Below are positions 1 through 10,887 of a stretch of DNA of 64,000 bases, piece by piece. Source of the DNA: Procambarus clarkii (Eukaryota > Arthropoda > Malacostraca > Decapoda > Cambaridae). The number at the start of each line of letters is the position of its first letter. The first letter of the stretch is position 1. The position numbers were made by a program, and so were the translations under genes. Under the pieces are notes generated by a model. The model had not been told where the DNA came from. It ran no database searches and saw only the letters and a program-made list of their open reading frames with translations. The stretch is from the NCBI RefSeq assembly GCF_040958095.1, contig NC_091154.1, forward strand, positions 43,602,735-43,666,734, read 5' to 3'.

Positions 1-17
1 CCAAATGTCCCACATTA

Positions 18-36
18 TGGTCCCTATCGAACCGGA
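18..36 (+). promoter_or_regulatory. Primer-binding site of outer BEL/Pao element
   Basis: Three bases after the LTR end there is TGGTCCCTATCGAACCGGA. It starts with TGG and is complementary to a tRNA 3' end, including a TTCGA T-loop core. This is where a host tRNA would prime minus-strand DNA synthesis. The tRNA species was not determined. Confidence 0.7.
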
Positions 37-186
37 TAAACATAAATTATAAATATAAATACTAATTAGTAATAACTAATCACTGTGTGAAGTAGTCTAG
101 ACTAACCATTTTAATTAATTGTGTCTACCAACAGCGTAACACATAGGTTAGCCTAAGTCACACCAAGTCATTGCTACTTTCACCTC

Positions 187-732
187 ATGTATAAGGTAGT
201 ACTCGTGGGACACAGTCAATTACCCACAACATTTAGACCTATACCTCATTCTGAAGTAAGAATCTTTAGGTCACCAGGAGCAACAGCTCATAACTTTTAT
301 AACAATTCCACACTAACACCTGCGTTAGAGTGGCCACACCATCTAACCATTATTTACTTAGGTGGTAATGACATCCATCCTACTCGTCATCCAGCTGAGG
401 TGATCAATCACCTTAAAGTCATAATTTCTTCATTTAAGCTCATCAGTAATTCGGTAGTATTCACGTTAGTGGAGCCTCGCCAACCAAGTCAAGATAATCG
501 TTGGGAAGTAACACCAGAATACTACCAGAGAGCTGCTAAATACATAAATTTCAGGCTGAAAAAACGAGTGAGATTGGATGCCACTTATATCCAATTTACA
601 GCCAGACCATATAGACAAAACCTGGCAAGAGATGGTGTACACCTGTCAGGTGAGTCTAGGTTACATGTGGTTGACAAATTGATCAACACAATCAACTATC
701 ACAAACGGCTGTGGCTAGCAAGCCAAACTTAA
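187..732 (+). CDS. SGNH-hydrolase-like ORF in the leader of a BEL/Pao element
   Basis: This 181-codon ORF lies between the primer-binding site and gag. Three SGNH/GDSL blocks can be read: VVLVGHSQL (residues 4-12, nucleophile-type S10 in a GHS instead of the usual GDS), LGGNDIHP (58-65, GxND block with N61) and RDGVHLS (148-154, D149 and H152 of the DxxH block). A glycine at 31 may be block II. The length fits a minimal SGNH domain. No signal peptide or membrane segment is seen. Such domains are known in CR1-type ORF1 proteins and in Ngaro-type tyrosine-recombinase retroelements; I do not know of one as standard in BEL/Pao. The ORF is open although gag and pol next to it are riddled with stops. 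Enzymatic activity is inference. Confidence 0.65.
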   Translation: MYKVVLVGHSQLPTTFRPIPHSEVRIFRSPGATAHNFYNNSTLTPALEWPHHLTIIYLGGNDIHPTRHPAEVINHLKVIISSFKLISNSVVFTLVEPRQPSQDNRWEVTPEYYQRAAKYINFRLKKRVRLDATYIQFTARPYRQNLARDGVHLSGESRLHVVDKLINTINYHKRLWLASQT

Positions 733-1353
733 CTGTACATAATTGTTTTCACTTGTATGTGCAAGTGCACACTTATAAACTATAAAATCCAAAAAAAAAA
801 AAATACAGCACAACTATATTCACATTACTGCACCACAATAATCTTTACCAATCTTATTAGGTAGAATTTAGGCTGTGATTGTGCTGAATTTGGCACAAAC
901 CCAGACTAAATAAATTTGTAGTTTCTTAAGTAGGAATTATCACGACTAGACTTAAACTAGTCAGTAGTGTATGTATTATACCATTTGTGCTGACCCTATC
1001 AAGGGTGGGATTAAACTTTGAGATAACTCTGATTGGAGTGTCTCCATATTATTTCATCTTGTACTCATTATTTGTGTGTATCTATTTTGTGTATTGCTGG
1101 ATGATCACCATTACATCTAATGGTGATATAGAAGAGCTAACCGGACGAAAGTTAATGGTGAAGTTCAGACAGTGCACAAAATATCTAGCTACTTGTTGTT
1201 AGGTAGGTACATTTAACCTCGAGTGAGGTAGAGTATAATTTAGCCACGTTAAATTAGGCTACATTTAAGATTACTTGTCAACTAATGAACAAGTACCCAA
1301 GCTTCATTAGTAATACTTATTCTAACCCCATGAAGTTTGGACTTAAGCCCATC
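733..1353 (+). other. Leader between SGNH-like ORF and gag
   Basis: This AT-rich stretch holds no convincing gene. A 71-codon ORF at 987-1202 is hydrophobic and resembles nothing I recognise; I regard it as chance. An A-run lies near 791-803. Confidence 0.5.
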
Positions 1354-2079
1354 ATGGCTACTCCAGAGCAATTAAGGAGAACCTAGATTGGCCTCAAAGG
1401 TCATTTAACCAGACTAATTAACAAGTCTGATTAACAAGTCTTATCTAAAGCAACTCCCATTGATTCTTATCAATTAGAGACATCAGTGAGAGTGGCTGAT
1501 CTGAAATTTGATCAAGTTAAATCTACAAGTCAGTCTTATATTGCTCTACTGAATACCATAGAAACTGATCCTGATGAATTGGGTCAAATTTTAGCAGATA
1601 TTTCCCAGTATGAAGATGAGATTCAAGATAAACTTTACATGCTATCCAATCTAGCAACACAATCTAAATCCAATTCAAATAATACTATGTCTCAATTCAG
1701 TAACCAATTGCCAGAGATTCGTTTGCCTACTTTAGACTTACCTACATTTACAGGGCTGGATACAGAAAATTGGGACAATTTTTGGACTTCATTTGAAGTT
1801 CATATACATAAGAAATCGTCTCTTGACAAGATTTCTAAATTCTCATACCTGCTTAGTTTTCTCAAAGGAGAGGCTAAAAAGGTCATACATAACCTAACTC
1901 TCACTGAGAGTAATTATGAGGAAGCTATAAAACTGTTGAAATTGAACTATTGCAACAAAGAGTTGAGTATAGCTAACCTTTATTACCAGTTGCTAGATCT
2001 GAATGCACCAAATAACAGACCAGACTCACTTCAAAGCTTCAGACTGGAAGTAGTCTCTAGTGAAAGCCTTAGGTACTAA
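1354..2079 (+). pseudogene. gag: gag N-terminal part of outer BEL/Pao element, broken
   Basis: The frame starts at ATG 1354 and resembles the start of the inner element's Gag (GLKGHLTR in both). In-frame stops lie at 1384 (TAG) and 1432 (TAA), next to a short AACAAGTCT direct duplication. From 1486 to 2079 it is open and encodes the Pao-type Gag region (LPTFTG..NWDNFWTSFE, then FSYLLSFLKGEAK), matching LPTFSGKDEEDWDEFWNKF in the inner copy. Gag forms the particle that packages element RNA. At about 2055-2079 the homology moves to another frame, so a frameshift separates this part from the rest. Confidence 0.8.
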
Positions 2080-3319
2080 AGTTGATATACCAGCCTCGGA
2101 ATGGTCAATCAAGTTACTTTTGCAGAGGAAATTACCTCGAAATATCTTAGCAGAGCTCTGTTCACACTATAAAACCGAGTTTCTCACTCTTGACCAAATA
2201 TTCGAGGGACTGAGAATAACGGTTAACAGGTTGAAGACCCATGATAAGATTAAACCTGAGTCTAAACCAACTAATACTGACACTTCAGTCAAACCCAAAC
2301 CGACTTTGAATAAGTCTAGTAAGTATAAATCTAGGACTGCTCCATCCACTGGAAAGACGAGTGGTAATGTAGGTGCTTATTCGGTATCTCCTTCTGAGGT
2401 AACCAATGACTTGTCTGCTAAAGAGACAAAGTCAACCAAAGAAAGAAGGTGTCGGTTTTGTAGTCAAGGACATGCCACCTACCAATGCTCTGTTTATCCT
2501 AATTATAATACCAAGATCAAACGGTTACAAGAAATACACAGGTGCACCAAGTGCATGGGCTCTCATGATCCCGAAAAATGTGTAGTGCAACTACGTTCAT
2601 GCAGTAGATGCAACCAAGGTGTACATCACTATGCCTTATGTAGAAAAACTTCTACCCAATCCATGACAACTGGGGAGAATTCCATGAATTCTACCACAGT
2701 TCAATATTGCAAAGTGCATCAAGAAATAAATGTACTTGCTACTGAGTCAGGCAATAATACCACTCTGCCTACAGCTCAACTTAGACTAATAAACAGGAAA
2801 TCTAGAGTTAACACTAGAGGTCTTTTTGATCAAGGATCACAGAAAACCTTCATTACACAACCGTTAGTCGAGCAGTTAAAATTAAAACCTGCCAAAAGTG
2901 TGAGATTGAATATTTCTGGTTTCTTGACTAACAGTGGACCTCGTGAATACTAAGTAGTTAAGGTATTAGTGAGACTCGGATCTTCCACTAGTCCAATACA
3001 AGCGGTAGAAGTAGATAAACTTCCTACAGACCTGCAGGTCACAGGATTAGCTCGCACTGCGAAATATCTTAAACGAAACCGCATGAGGCTAGCAGACTAC
3101 AAAATAAATTCTGACTGCCTCACTGATGTTGAACGCATTGTTGATGTTGCCTCACTTATAGACGCTGATCATTATTATAAATTTATAACGGGATGCACCA
3201 GACAACACGGAATGAATTTGTTGTCATCTGCTGGAGGCAAATTGCTTACTGGACCGGTGCTTTTCCAACAAAATCCAGCGTCAACAAACCAACAATCTAA
3301 CAACATAATAGTGGCGTGA
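2060..3319 (+). pseudogene. pol: gag C-terminal zinc knuckles plus aspartic protease, outer BEL/Pao element
   Basis: This frame continues the Gag homology after the frameshift. Cysteine/histidine-rich knuckles are visible (CRFCSQGHATYQC, CTKCMGSHDPEKC, CSRCNQGVHHYALC), followed by the retropepsin-like segment RGLFDQGSQKTFI, where FDQGS holds the catalytic aspartate region. The protease would cut the polyprotein. An in-frame TAA at 2951 and a TGA at 3317 interrupt it. The inner element has sense codons at the equivalent first site, so this is decay of an open frame. Everything downstream stays in the same frame. Confidence 0.8.
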
Positions 3320-5338
3320 CTAGGCTTGGAACAGTCACCCCTACATTTCAGAGAAATATCTGAAGATATTGAGTCTGATCCACCTGTACATCGTCTGTGG
3401 GATTTAGACACTTTAGGTATTATCCCTGAACAACCAAGCCCTGATGATATGTGGACTTACAAGCAATATCTGGATACAGTTGTCTATAAAGGTAAACAAT
3501 ACTGGGTGAGACTACCATGGAAGTTGAATCATCCACAACTTCCAGTTAATTATTTCATGGCAGCCTCACAATTGCAGTCTCAATTAACACAACTACAGAA
3601 GCAGTCAGACAAACTGAACATGTATCATCAACTAATCCAACAACAACTCAACAGTAAATTTATCGAAGTTGTTGATAATGATGACCGGAAAATAGGTCAC
3701 TATTTACCCCATCACGCTGTGGTGAAAGATTCATTGACAACACCAATACGTATTGTCTTCAACTGTAGTGCTAAAGTGAAGCCAAGCAGTGTGTCTTTGA
3801 ATGAATGTCTCCAAACGGGACCTAGCCTAACCCAAAGGCTACATGATGTGCTATTACGATTCCGCACTGGTATTTTTGCTTATACTGCTGATATCAGTAA
3901 AGCTTTCCTTAGAGTAGGTTTACAGGAAGAGGATCATAATTACACTAAGTTTCTCTGGATTAAGGACCCACTGGATCCTAACAGTGATATCATCACATAT
4001 TGTTTTGCCTCAGTATTATTTGGAGCGACGTCTTCCCCATTTCTATTGCAAGCAACATTAGACACACATTTGAGGAAGTCTAATAGCCCTTATAAGGCAG
4101 AAATTAGTGACAACTTGTATGTTGACAATTTCCAGGGAACTACAAATAATCAATCCAATTTGGTAGAAATCTACCATGAGGCTAACCGTGAGTTATTAGG
4201 AGCCAATATGCCACTACAATCATGGGCCTCAAATGATAAATCATTAAACCAGATAATCGAAAAAGAATTTCCAGGTTATCAGGTACCTGATCAATTAAAG
4301 GTTCTAGGTGTAGAATGGAACACAAGTACTGACAAGATGAATGTCAAATCAGTACAAACCGATAATTCATCCCTTACCATGAGAACATTGCTCTCGTATG
4401 TCAGTCAACCATTTGACCCTTTAGGCTTACTTAGTCCTATATTAATAAGGGGCAAACTCCTAATGCAGGAATGCTGGCAGTAACATATGGGATGGGATGA
4501 TCCGTTACCAAGTGAGTTACAAGCTAAATGGCAGATACTCACAACGGATTTCAATCAGTTAGGTGTTTTGAAATTTCCTCGTAATGCTTCAGGACCAAAC
4601 TTGCCCACAAATTTGCACGTTTTCTGCGATGCCTCTGGCAACGCGTATGGCACTGTAGCCTACTTAGTTAATAGTGCACAATCAATTTTGCTCACATTTA
4701 AAGCAAGAGTTGCTCCCATCAAGAAGAGATCTTTACCTCAAATGGAGTTGACTGCATTGCTGGTGGGAGTAAGATTGGCTCATTGCCTGACTAAGACACT
4801 CAATAATATCCACTTTGATGAGATTGTCGTGTGGTCGGACAATGAGGCAGTCTTACAATGGGTAAGAAACAACAATAATAAAACTACCTACGTCAGTAAT
4901 CGTGTTAGGGAAATTCATGAATTATCTGCTGGATATAAATTCAGATATGTTCCTACTAAGGACAACCCTGCAGATTATTTATCTCGAGGATTAACACTAA
5001 AACAACTTATCAAGTCTTCGCTGTGGTTCAATGGACCTTCATGGCTTGTTGGTGGTCAGTGGCCCAAACAAAAGCCACAAGTCATAGTGACCAATATCAC
5101 CACTCCCATGAAAGAACCAGAACCTCAACGAATCTTAGCCATTGATCCTCACAATTATTCTAACTTAAGTAAGTTATTAAGAGTGACAGCACATGTGTTT
5201 GATTTTCTTGCTAAGATAGGAATCCGACATAAGTTTCCCAATCCTATCCTCTACTGGATCAAACGTGCACAGCAAGAGACATATGGAAGCGAATATGAAA
5301 ATCTTCCAGATAAATTAACTAAGTCTCTGGGTATCTGA
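3320..5338 (+). pseudogene. pol: Reverse transcriptase and RNase H of outer BEL/Pao element
   Basis: The RT is recognisable by RIVFNCSAK, the motif A region YTADISKAF, FASVLFGATSSPF and a catalytic box read as YVDN instead of the usual YVDD of BEL/Pao. The RNase H part has HVFCDASGNAYG, LPQMELTALL and VVWSDNEAVL, giving the D-E-D set. These enzymes convert element RNA to DNA. The frame is continuous with its neighbours except for in-frame TAA at 4481 and TGA at 5336. The altered YVDN box would by itself be expected to impair the RT. Confidence 0.85.
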
Positions 5339-6120
5339 TATGATGCCAACACTCATAATATATTAAGGTGTGGAGGACGTTTGCTTCATGCAAAAATTGA
5401 TCTAGATACAAAGAATCCAATTCTTCCACCACGTCACCACATCATTACCAAACTTCTAGTTTTACATCACCATCAATATGGTACTTTACATGGTGGAGTG
5501 TTAGACACTCTCACCGACCTTAGACAGAAATACTGGCTTCCTCAAGGTCGTCAGACAGTCAAGTCAATTATTAAATTCTGTGTAATCTGCAAAAGATACG
5601 ATGCTCGAATATGTCCTTACCCAGGACCTCCACCACTCCCTGAAGAAAGAGTGGTTCATCTTCGTCCTTTTGAAACCACTTGTGTTGATTACACAGAAGC
5701 TTTGCTTCTCACTGGCAACCCAGATAAGATACCAGTGAAAGCTTACATTTGCCTCTTTACGTGTGCTACCACCAGAGGCGTACATTTAGAAATGACTTCA
5801 GATATGAGTGCTGAAGCCTTCATCAAAGCCTTTCGCAGATTTGCAGCTCGCAGATCTTGTCCCAAACTAATAATATCGGACAATGATTCCAATTTTGTGG
5901 CAGGAGAAGCCTGTCTGCGAGAAGTATGGAAACATCCAGAAGTACAGTCAGTCCTGCAGAGACGACAATGTCACTGGAAATTTATAGCTCCAAGAGCCCC
6001 TTGGCAAGGTGGGTTCTACGAACGAATGATAGGAACTGTCAAGAAGTGTTTAAGAAAAACCTTACATCGACAGAAAATTAGTTACTCCGAACTCCAAACA
6101 CTTGTGGAAATCGAGGCGCG
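5339..6120 (+). pseudogene. pol: Integrase N-terminal and core domains of outer BEL/Pao element, cut by insertion
   Basis: The segment carries an HHCC-type zinc-binding region (histidines in LVLHHHQYGTLHGG, cysteines in CVICKRY) followed by a DDE-type core with CVDYTEALL, LIISDNDSNF and APWQGGFYERM. It is in the same frame as the RT. After the core the frame is broken exactly at 6120/6121 by the inner LTR element; the C-terminal part resumes at 11984. The first five bases on the far side repeat GCGCG. Confidence 0.85.
6116..6120. repeat. Left target-site duplication (GCGCG) of inner LTR element
   Basis: GCGCG directly precedes the TGTGGGAA start of the LTR and recurs at 11984-11988 after its TTCCGACA end. 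Five bases is a usual length for BEL/Pao integration. Confidence 0.9.
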
Positions 6121-7216
6121 TGTGGGAACCGACCTGTGAGATTTATATTTAATTTATATGAATTTATAGAGAATTTATATTTACGTTAATTTATATACTT
6201 CGATAGCAATTTGTATAATGATAAGTGGACTGTATTTCTGCAATAATCTCAATCTCACAAATCGATCCTCTACACATTAGGGGGGGTTTATTAGTTTATA
6301 TATATGCAGCCAATCAAACTACAGAATTAACTACATACATTGAAGAGGTTCCTTATCTTATAGTACAGCAGGCTAGTCCACCAGGTATAACTAGGGTGTA
6401 GACACTAAATTATCCTCTTTGAGGTAGCTTCCATCACCCAGTAACTGGTGCACAAAATCTTGCATCCTCGTCTTGACCTGTCAAAAGTGCGCTAGCTGTG
6501 AAGCCAGATACCTATATATGACAAGTATTTCAGAGAAAACTGTACATGGAACAATAAAGACCTGGCTTAATTACCTTTAGTTTGAGGCCTCCACGTGCTC
6601 TAACCGGGTCACCCTATATAATGACATTAATGGCCAAAAATGAAAGATACATGGGTTTCGGAAAGAACACTTAACTTGAATTGTAGACATCGTGTTGGAG
6701 ATGGTACCTTTGGTTTCCATAACACTACGTCCAAGTAAAATTAACAGGAGCCGAATTTGCTCCCGTGTGAGCCTCTGGTCTCAATATAAACAATGGCTGT
6801 TTAACACTCCATACTATTGACGTTACTGGCCGACATTGTCCAGATATGATAGGAGCCGAATTTGCTCCACACGTCTCGGAGGTGACACAACAATGGCTGC
6901 CCCTCCTCCCTCACTGACGCCTGGCTTACATTGTCCAGATTTCAGAAAGTGATAGAAGGGTCACATTTACTCTACTTTAATATTGATAATTAAGTTAATT
7001 TATATGAGATGTTTTTATGATGGTAAAGCCCAAAGACTAATGTATTTAAGAATAATTCCCAGCATAATAGGTGGTGATTTATAATAGTATGTGGTGATGA
7101 TATCCCGTTTTCTTTAGACGGTAATTCCACTACAAGTTACGTTTTCTATGGGTAACTTGTTTATACAATACAGCTATTATCTGTATGATTATTAAATGGT
7201 GTCGGATTTTCCGACA
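6121..7216 (-). repeat. LTR of inner BEL/Pao element (3' LTR in its own orientation)
   Basis: It is the same length as 10888-11983. By eye I find only two differences (near 6168 and 7160). It ends TG...CA with short imperfect inverted termini TGTGGGAA/TTCCGACA. In minus orientation the upstream stretch ending CCTGGGGAATTA (about 7217-7228) may be the polypurine tract. Confidence 0.92.
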
Positions 7217-7956
7217 TAATTCCCCAGGGGCTGCTCACGGGTCGAAGTCCTAATTAGAACAGACGAACACCGATACTCCTCCTTCGAATTATTAGATTAA
7301 TTTGATGTTAGTAGTTAGTAATCACACGTTTGTGTGTCTGTTCGTACAGGACGGATGTCCCGTACTAGAGTCGCAGGGGTTAGAAGTCTAATGCAATTTC
7401 ATTTCCCTGTCAATTCTTGAAAGGCTAATATTCAAGCCTAATCACATTATTTAACCCAGAAGACTGGATGTGATCAAGTACTACAGTCAAGTATGATTCA
7501 GGGACTGCAGTGAGATCAGTGACATTAGATATAACTTGAAGTTTCTTCAGGTAACTGGTCACTGATATATAAACACTGAGGCCCATGGAATACATCTTGA
7601 TTAAATAATAAATGTATCAAATCAGTCATCAGATTTATTAGGGTTTAATTTAGTTAATTGATTCAGAAGATTGAATAGCTCATCATTAAAGTAAAGTTCT
7701 GAAGTCTGAGTTCTGAGTTCTGATTCTGCAGTGAGTTCTGCAGAAAAGTTCTGAGACTGCAGTGGGTTCAGTGACATTGGTCGCAGTGACTTGTAGCTGT
7801 TTAAGCTACTGTTCACTGATTTGCCACTGAGGCCTCATGAACTCATCTTCAGCTTTAAATGATGATACTAACATCAACCTCTGTTGGTATAGTCAGCTGT
7901 AATCTCCTTAGTATAATGCTACTGGAGAAATATAATCAGCTGACAAATTTAGATTT
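7217..7956 (-). other. Internal region of inner element where pol would lie
   Basis: No RT, RNase H or integrase motif is readable on either strand. A 64-codon minus ORF at 7622-7816 is rich in S, E and L and is not recognised. The stretch contains short TTCTGA-type direct repeats around 7690-7755. It most likely represents 3' untranslated sequence left after pol was lost. Confidence 0.6.
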
Positions 7957-9987
7957 CTACTGGTATTGTTTATCTGCAGGCATAGGTCTCCTCAGGCTTG
8001 ATACTGGGCCTGAGAGTAATTTACCTCCTGCAGAGTTTAACATGGTTATGCCCTGATATTTAGTAGGGCTACCGATGAATCGATGACAATAGTCTGTCCC
8101 TACAAGGAGACCGAAGTCGGTGAGGTGATCAGACTTAATATTATCTGCCAATTTTATTCCTCTATTTCTCAGGAATTTGGCTGTTGCTCTCAGACCTTGA
8201 ACTTGTAGGTCTACTGGTATTTTGTCCACCACAATGGCTTGTACTCGACAGACGTACCTGCCTAAGCGTACTGATGGTTGTACCACCTGGTAGACTGGAG
8301 GTCCTGCATCTGTTACAAACCCTGAGATGTTGAATGACATCTGGGCTACAGGCCTTAATTGTAGTTCATCTGCCAACTTTTTAGTGATATATGTTCTCTG
8401 GGACCCTTGGTCAAACAACCCACGGGTATGGACCTTGGCCCTCTTATTCAGGATGGTAATTTGGGCAGTAGGCAAAGTCGTATTACCTTTAGACTTTGCC
8501 GATTGGACACTCTTTGTAGGTTGCACCTTGCAGTACTGTACTGTGGTGGGAATGCTATCTTCCACCTTGGGGTTTGGAGACGTTGTTTTGGTGTCTCTGC
8601 ACAATGCTGCATGGTGTTGACCTTTGTTACACCTATTACAGGTGTGTAATTGGGTATCACAGTCCTTGATGTTATGTTTCCTGAGGCACCTCGTGCAATG
8701 TTGCAAATATTTGAGTCGCTCAACACGGGCGTCACTATCAGGAAAATTAGGGCAGTGGTACATTGAATGTTTCTCATTGCAGAACAAACATGTTCCATAG
8801 CTTCCAGTACCCTTTGGTGTCACGTTCTTGGGTGACACAGTAACTATAGGCTTGGAGGGTCCCACTGCATATACGCCCACACTGCTACTGTTCCACTTTG
8901 GTGTTGAATTATATTGTCTAGATTGATTTGGAGTACCTTTGGTACTCTGTGGTTTACTATTATTGGTTTCTGAGGGTTTACTTGGTGGTTTTAATTTGTC
9001 ATGTGTTCGTAATTGATGAACTACTGACTTTAAACCTTCAGATATTTCATTCATAGATAAGATGCTTTTATTGTAATGAGCACTCATTTGTCTCAATATG
9101 TCCCTAGGTATTTTCTCCTGGACAATTATTTTCAAGACCCACTCAGCCCCGTTTGTATCTGCTGTCAGGCTGAGGGCATTGATCAATGATTCTACCTCCA
9201 GCTTGAAGACTTGGAGTGAATCAGCTGAAGCCTCCGGTGGGGGTAAATGCAACAGCTCATGAACTAAATGTGATGTTCTTACTTCTGGATCAGCATAATT
9301 ATCCTTGAGGAGTTTTACTGCCAGATCATAGCCGTCATTAGTTAATCTCAGATGGGATACTACTGTTTTAGCCTCACCTGATAATTGGCCTTGCAAATAA
9401 GAGAATTTACTACTCTTTGGTAAAGATTGTTTTGAGTCTACAAGGTCAACGAATTTGTTCCAAAATTCATCCCAATCTTCCTCATCTTTTCCTGAGAAAG
9501 TGGGTAAATTAATTGGAGGGAGTCGAGCTTCTGCTTGACTCGTATTAGATGCAACTGTTGTTGTTGTTGCTGTTGCTGTTGCCTTGTTTTGGGCAATTAA
9601 TTTGACATAAGGCTGTAACGTGGCCTGAGTGTGATCTTCATAATTCGCAAGATCAACCATAATGTCGTCTATTTCTGTTTCTGATAAATTGGTGTTGGCA
9701 AGTTCAGCCACATATGTTGCTATTTGGCATTTGATTTGCTCAAATTTACCTGCAGCTGCTTGATAATAGCTTTCCAGGTCAACATAATCAACTTGAGATT
9801 GTTGTGACAAATCTTCACATTTCTTGATCTGTCTTGTTAAGTGGCCTTTAAGACCTGCAAGGGTTCTTTTCATTCTCCCTGCATTATCCATACTGGTTCG
9901 TTGGTGAAGCCTTGTGGGGCTTGTACTTGGGCTGCTCATAATACTGAACAAGCACTGATGGTAGCCTAGGGTAAATTCTGCACTCAC
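7957..9987 (-). CDS. gag: Gag-protease polyprotein of inner BEL/Pao element, intact
   Basis: The ORF has 676 codons. Domains in order: a helical N-terminus (about 30-130, TLAGLKGHLTRQIKK); the Pao-type Gag core (about 155-330, LPTFSGKDEEDWDEFW); a low-complexity S/T/P/N linker (about 335-400); zinc knuckles (about 410-480, CLFCNEKHSMYHC, CTRCLRKHNIKDC, CNRCNKGQHHAALC); and a retropepsin-like domain with LFDQGSQRTYI (about 530-545). It stops at PADKQYQ, where the RT region would begin in a full element. The outer copy has stop codons in the homologous region and this one has none, consistent with recent integration or selection. Initiation could also be at the internal MSSPSTSP methionine about 17 residues in. 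Confidence 0.85.
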   Translation of the reverse strand: MSAEFTLGYHQCLFSIMSSPSTSPTRLHQRTSMDNAGRMKRTLAGLKGHLTRQIKKCEDLSQQSQVDYVDLESYYQAAAGKFEQIKCQIATYVAELANTNLSETEIDDIMVDLANYEDHTQATLQPYVKLIAQNKATATATTTTVASNTSQAEARLPPINLPTFSGKDEEDWDEFWNKFVDLVDSKQSLPKSSKFSYLQGQLSGEAKTVVSHLRLTNDGYDLAVKLLKDNYADPEVRTSHLVHELLHLPPPEASADSLQVFKLEVESLINALSLTADTNGAEWVLKIIVQEKIPRDILRQMSAHYNKSILSMNEISEGLKSVVHQLRTHDKLKPPSKPSETNNSKPQSTKGTPNQSRQYNSTPKWNSSSVGVYAVGPSKPIVTVSPKNVTPKGTGSYGTCLFCNEKHSMYHCPNFPDSDARVERLKYLQHCTRCLRKHNIKDCDTQLHTCNRCNKGQHHAALCRDTKTTSPNPKVEDSIPTTVQYCKVQPTKSVQSAKSKGNTTLPTAQITILNKRAKVHTRGLFDQGSQRTYITKKLADELQLRPVAQMSFNISGFVTDAGPPVYQVVQPSVRLGRYVCRVQAIVVDKIPVDLQVQGLRATAKFLRNRGIKLADNIKSDHLTDFGLLVGTDYCHRFIGSPTKYQGITMLNSAGGKLLSGPVSSLRRPMPADKQYQ

Positions 9988-10864
9988 TAGGCAATAATCC
10001 TACCTCTACTAGAGGTTAGCACTTAAAATTAATACACATTATATATATACAATCATCCACACTAATGATTTGAGTGATAAACTAGTGTCACTGGAAGTAC
10101 CTTTAGGTTAGCTCTTCTATATCACCCTAGGATGGTAGAGACACTAATTAATCACTCAAAGGTGTAATGATCATAAGTAAATTATTATATATACAACTCA
10201 ACTCGAGTTGATAAAAATTACACCCAAAATAGGGTCTGCACCATTCATTAATGGTGTTAGGTTATTCAATATAGTACAACTGACTATGGTAATAATGGGA
10301 CTAGGATGAACGATAATAGTTCAACTAGTCAATGGTTAATATCCTACCCTGTTGTGGGTTGGCAATTAGTAAATATTATACTGTGATCACTAGTGCAATA
10401 TATATTAAATAATTCTCTATTTTGGAGAAATAATATACACAATTATTGTTAATAGCCTCTTAATTAGCCTCTATGAAACTTCTAATATTATCAAGAAGTA
10501 TTAAATATTATTAGTGACCTCGCGAAATAAACTCCACAAAATTCGTAGATAATCTCTCGCGAAATGTAACACCACGAAATCCGTGAACAATCTCGCGACA
10601 CAGTCACTAATTTGGCTGGCTTCTATATTAGCGCTGTCATTTCACAGAATAACACGCCACCAAATATCTGTGGGTGTGCATGAAACCGCTGATGAGGCTG
10701 AACTCAGTTGAGGGGGGCTCCTGAGCTCCCACGAGGCTTCGCCGCTGTCTTTGACTGGCTGGTCTTGTTTAAATAACACTGCACTAGTATATTTAATGAA
10801 TCCACTGGTTAACTGGTTCATCCGGTACTAAGATGACCAAATGTGGGTTCAAAGGACCGAATAT
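9988..10864 (-). other. Leader of inner BEL/Pao element
   Basis: This AT-rich untranslated stretch lies between the primer-binding site and gag. Unlike the outer element it contains no SGNH-like ORF. A cluster of CTCGCGAAAT-like words occurs at about 10519-10600. Confidence 0.6.
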
Positions 10865-10882
10865 TCCGGTTCCGAAGGTCCA
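10865..10882 (-). promoter_or_regulatory. Primer-binding site of inner BEL/Pao element
   Basis: Read on the minus strand five bases from the LTR, it is TGGACCTTCGGAACCGGA. It shares TGG.CC and GAACCGGA with the outer element's site, so both probably use similar tRNA primers. Confidence 0.65.
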
Positions 10883-10887
10883 AATAA

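Noticed and set aside
987..1202. 71-codon hydrophobic ORF in the BEL/Pao leader
   Set aside because: It has no recognisable motif, no homologue in the inner element and a composition typical of AT-rich chance frames.
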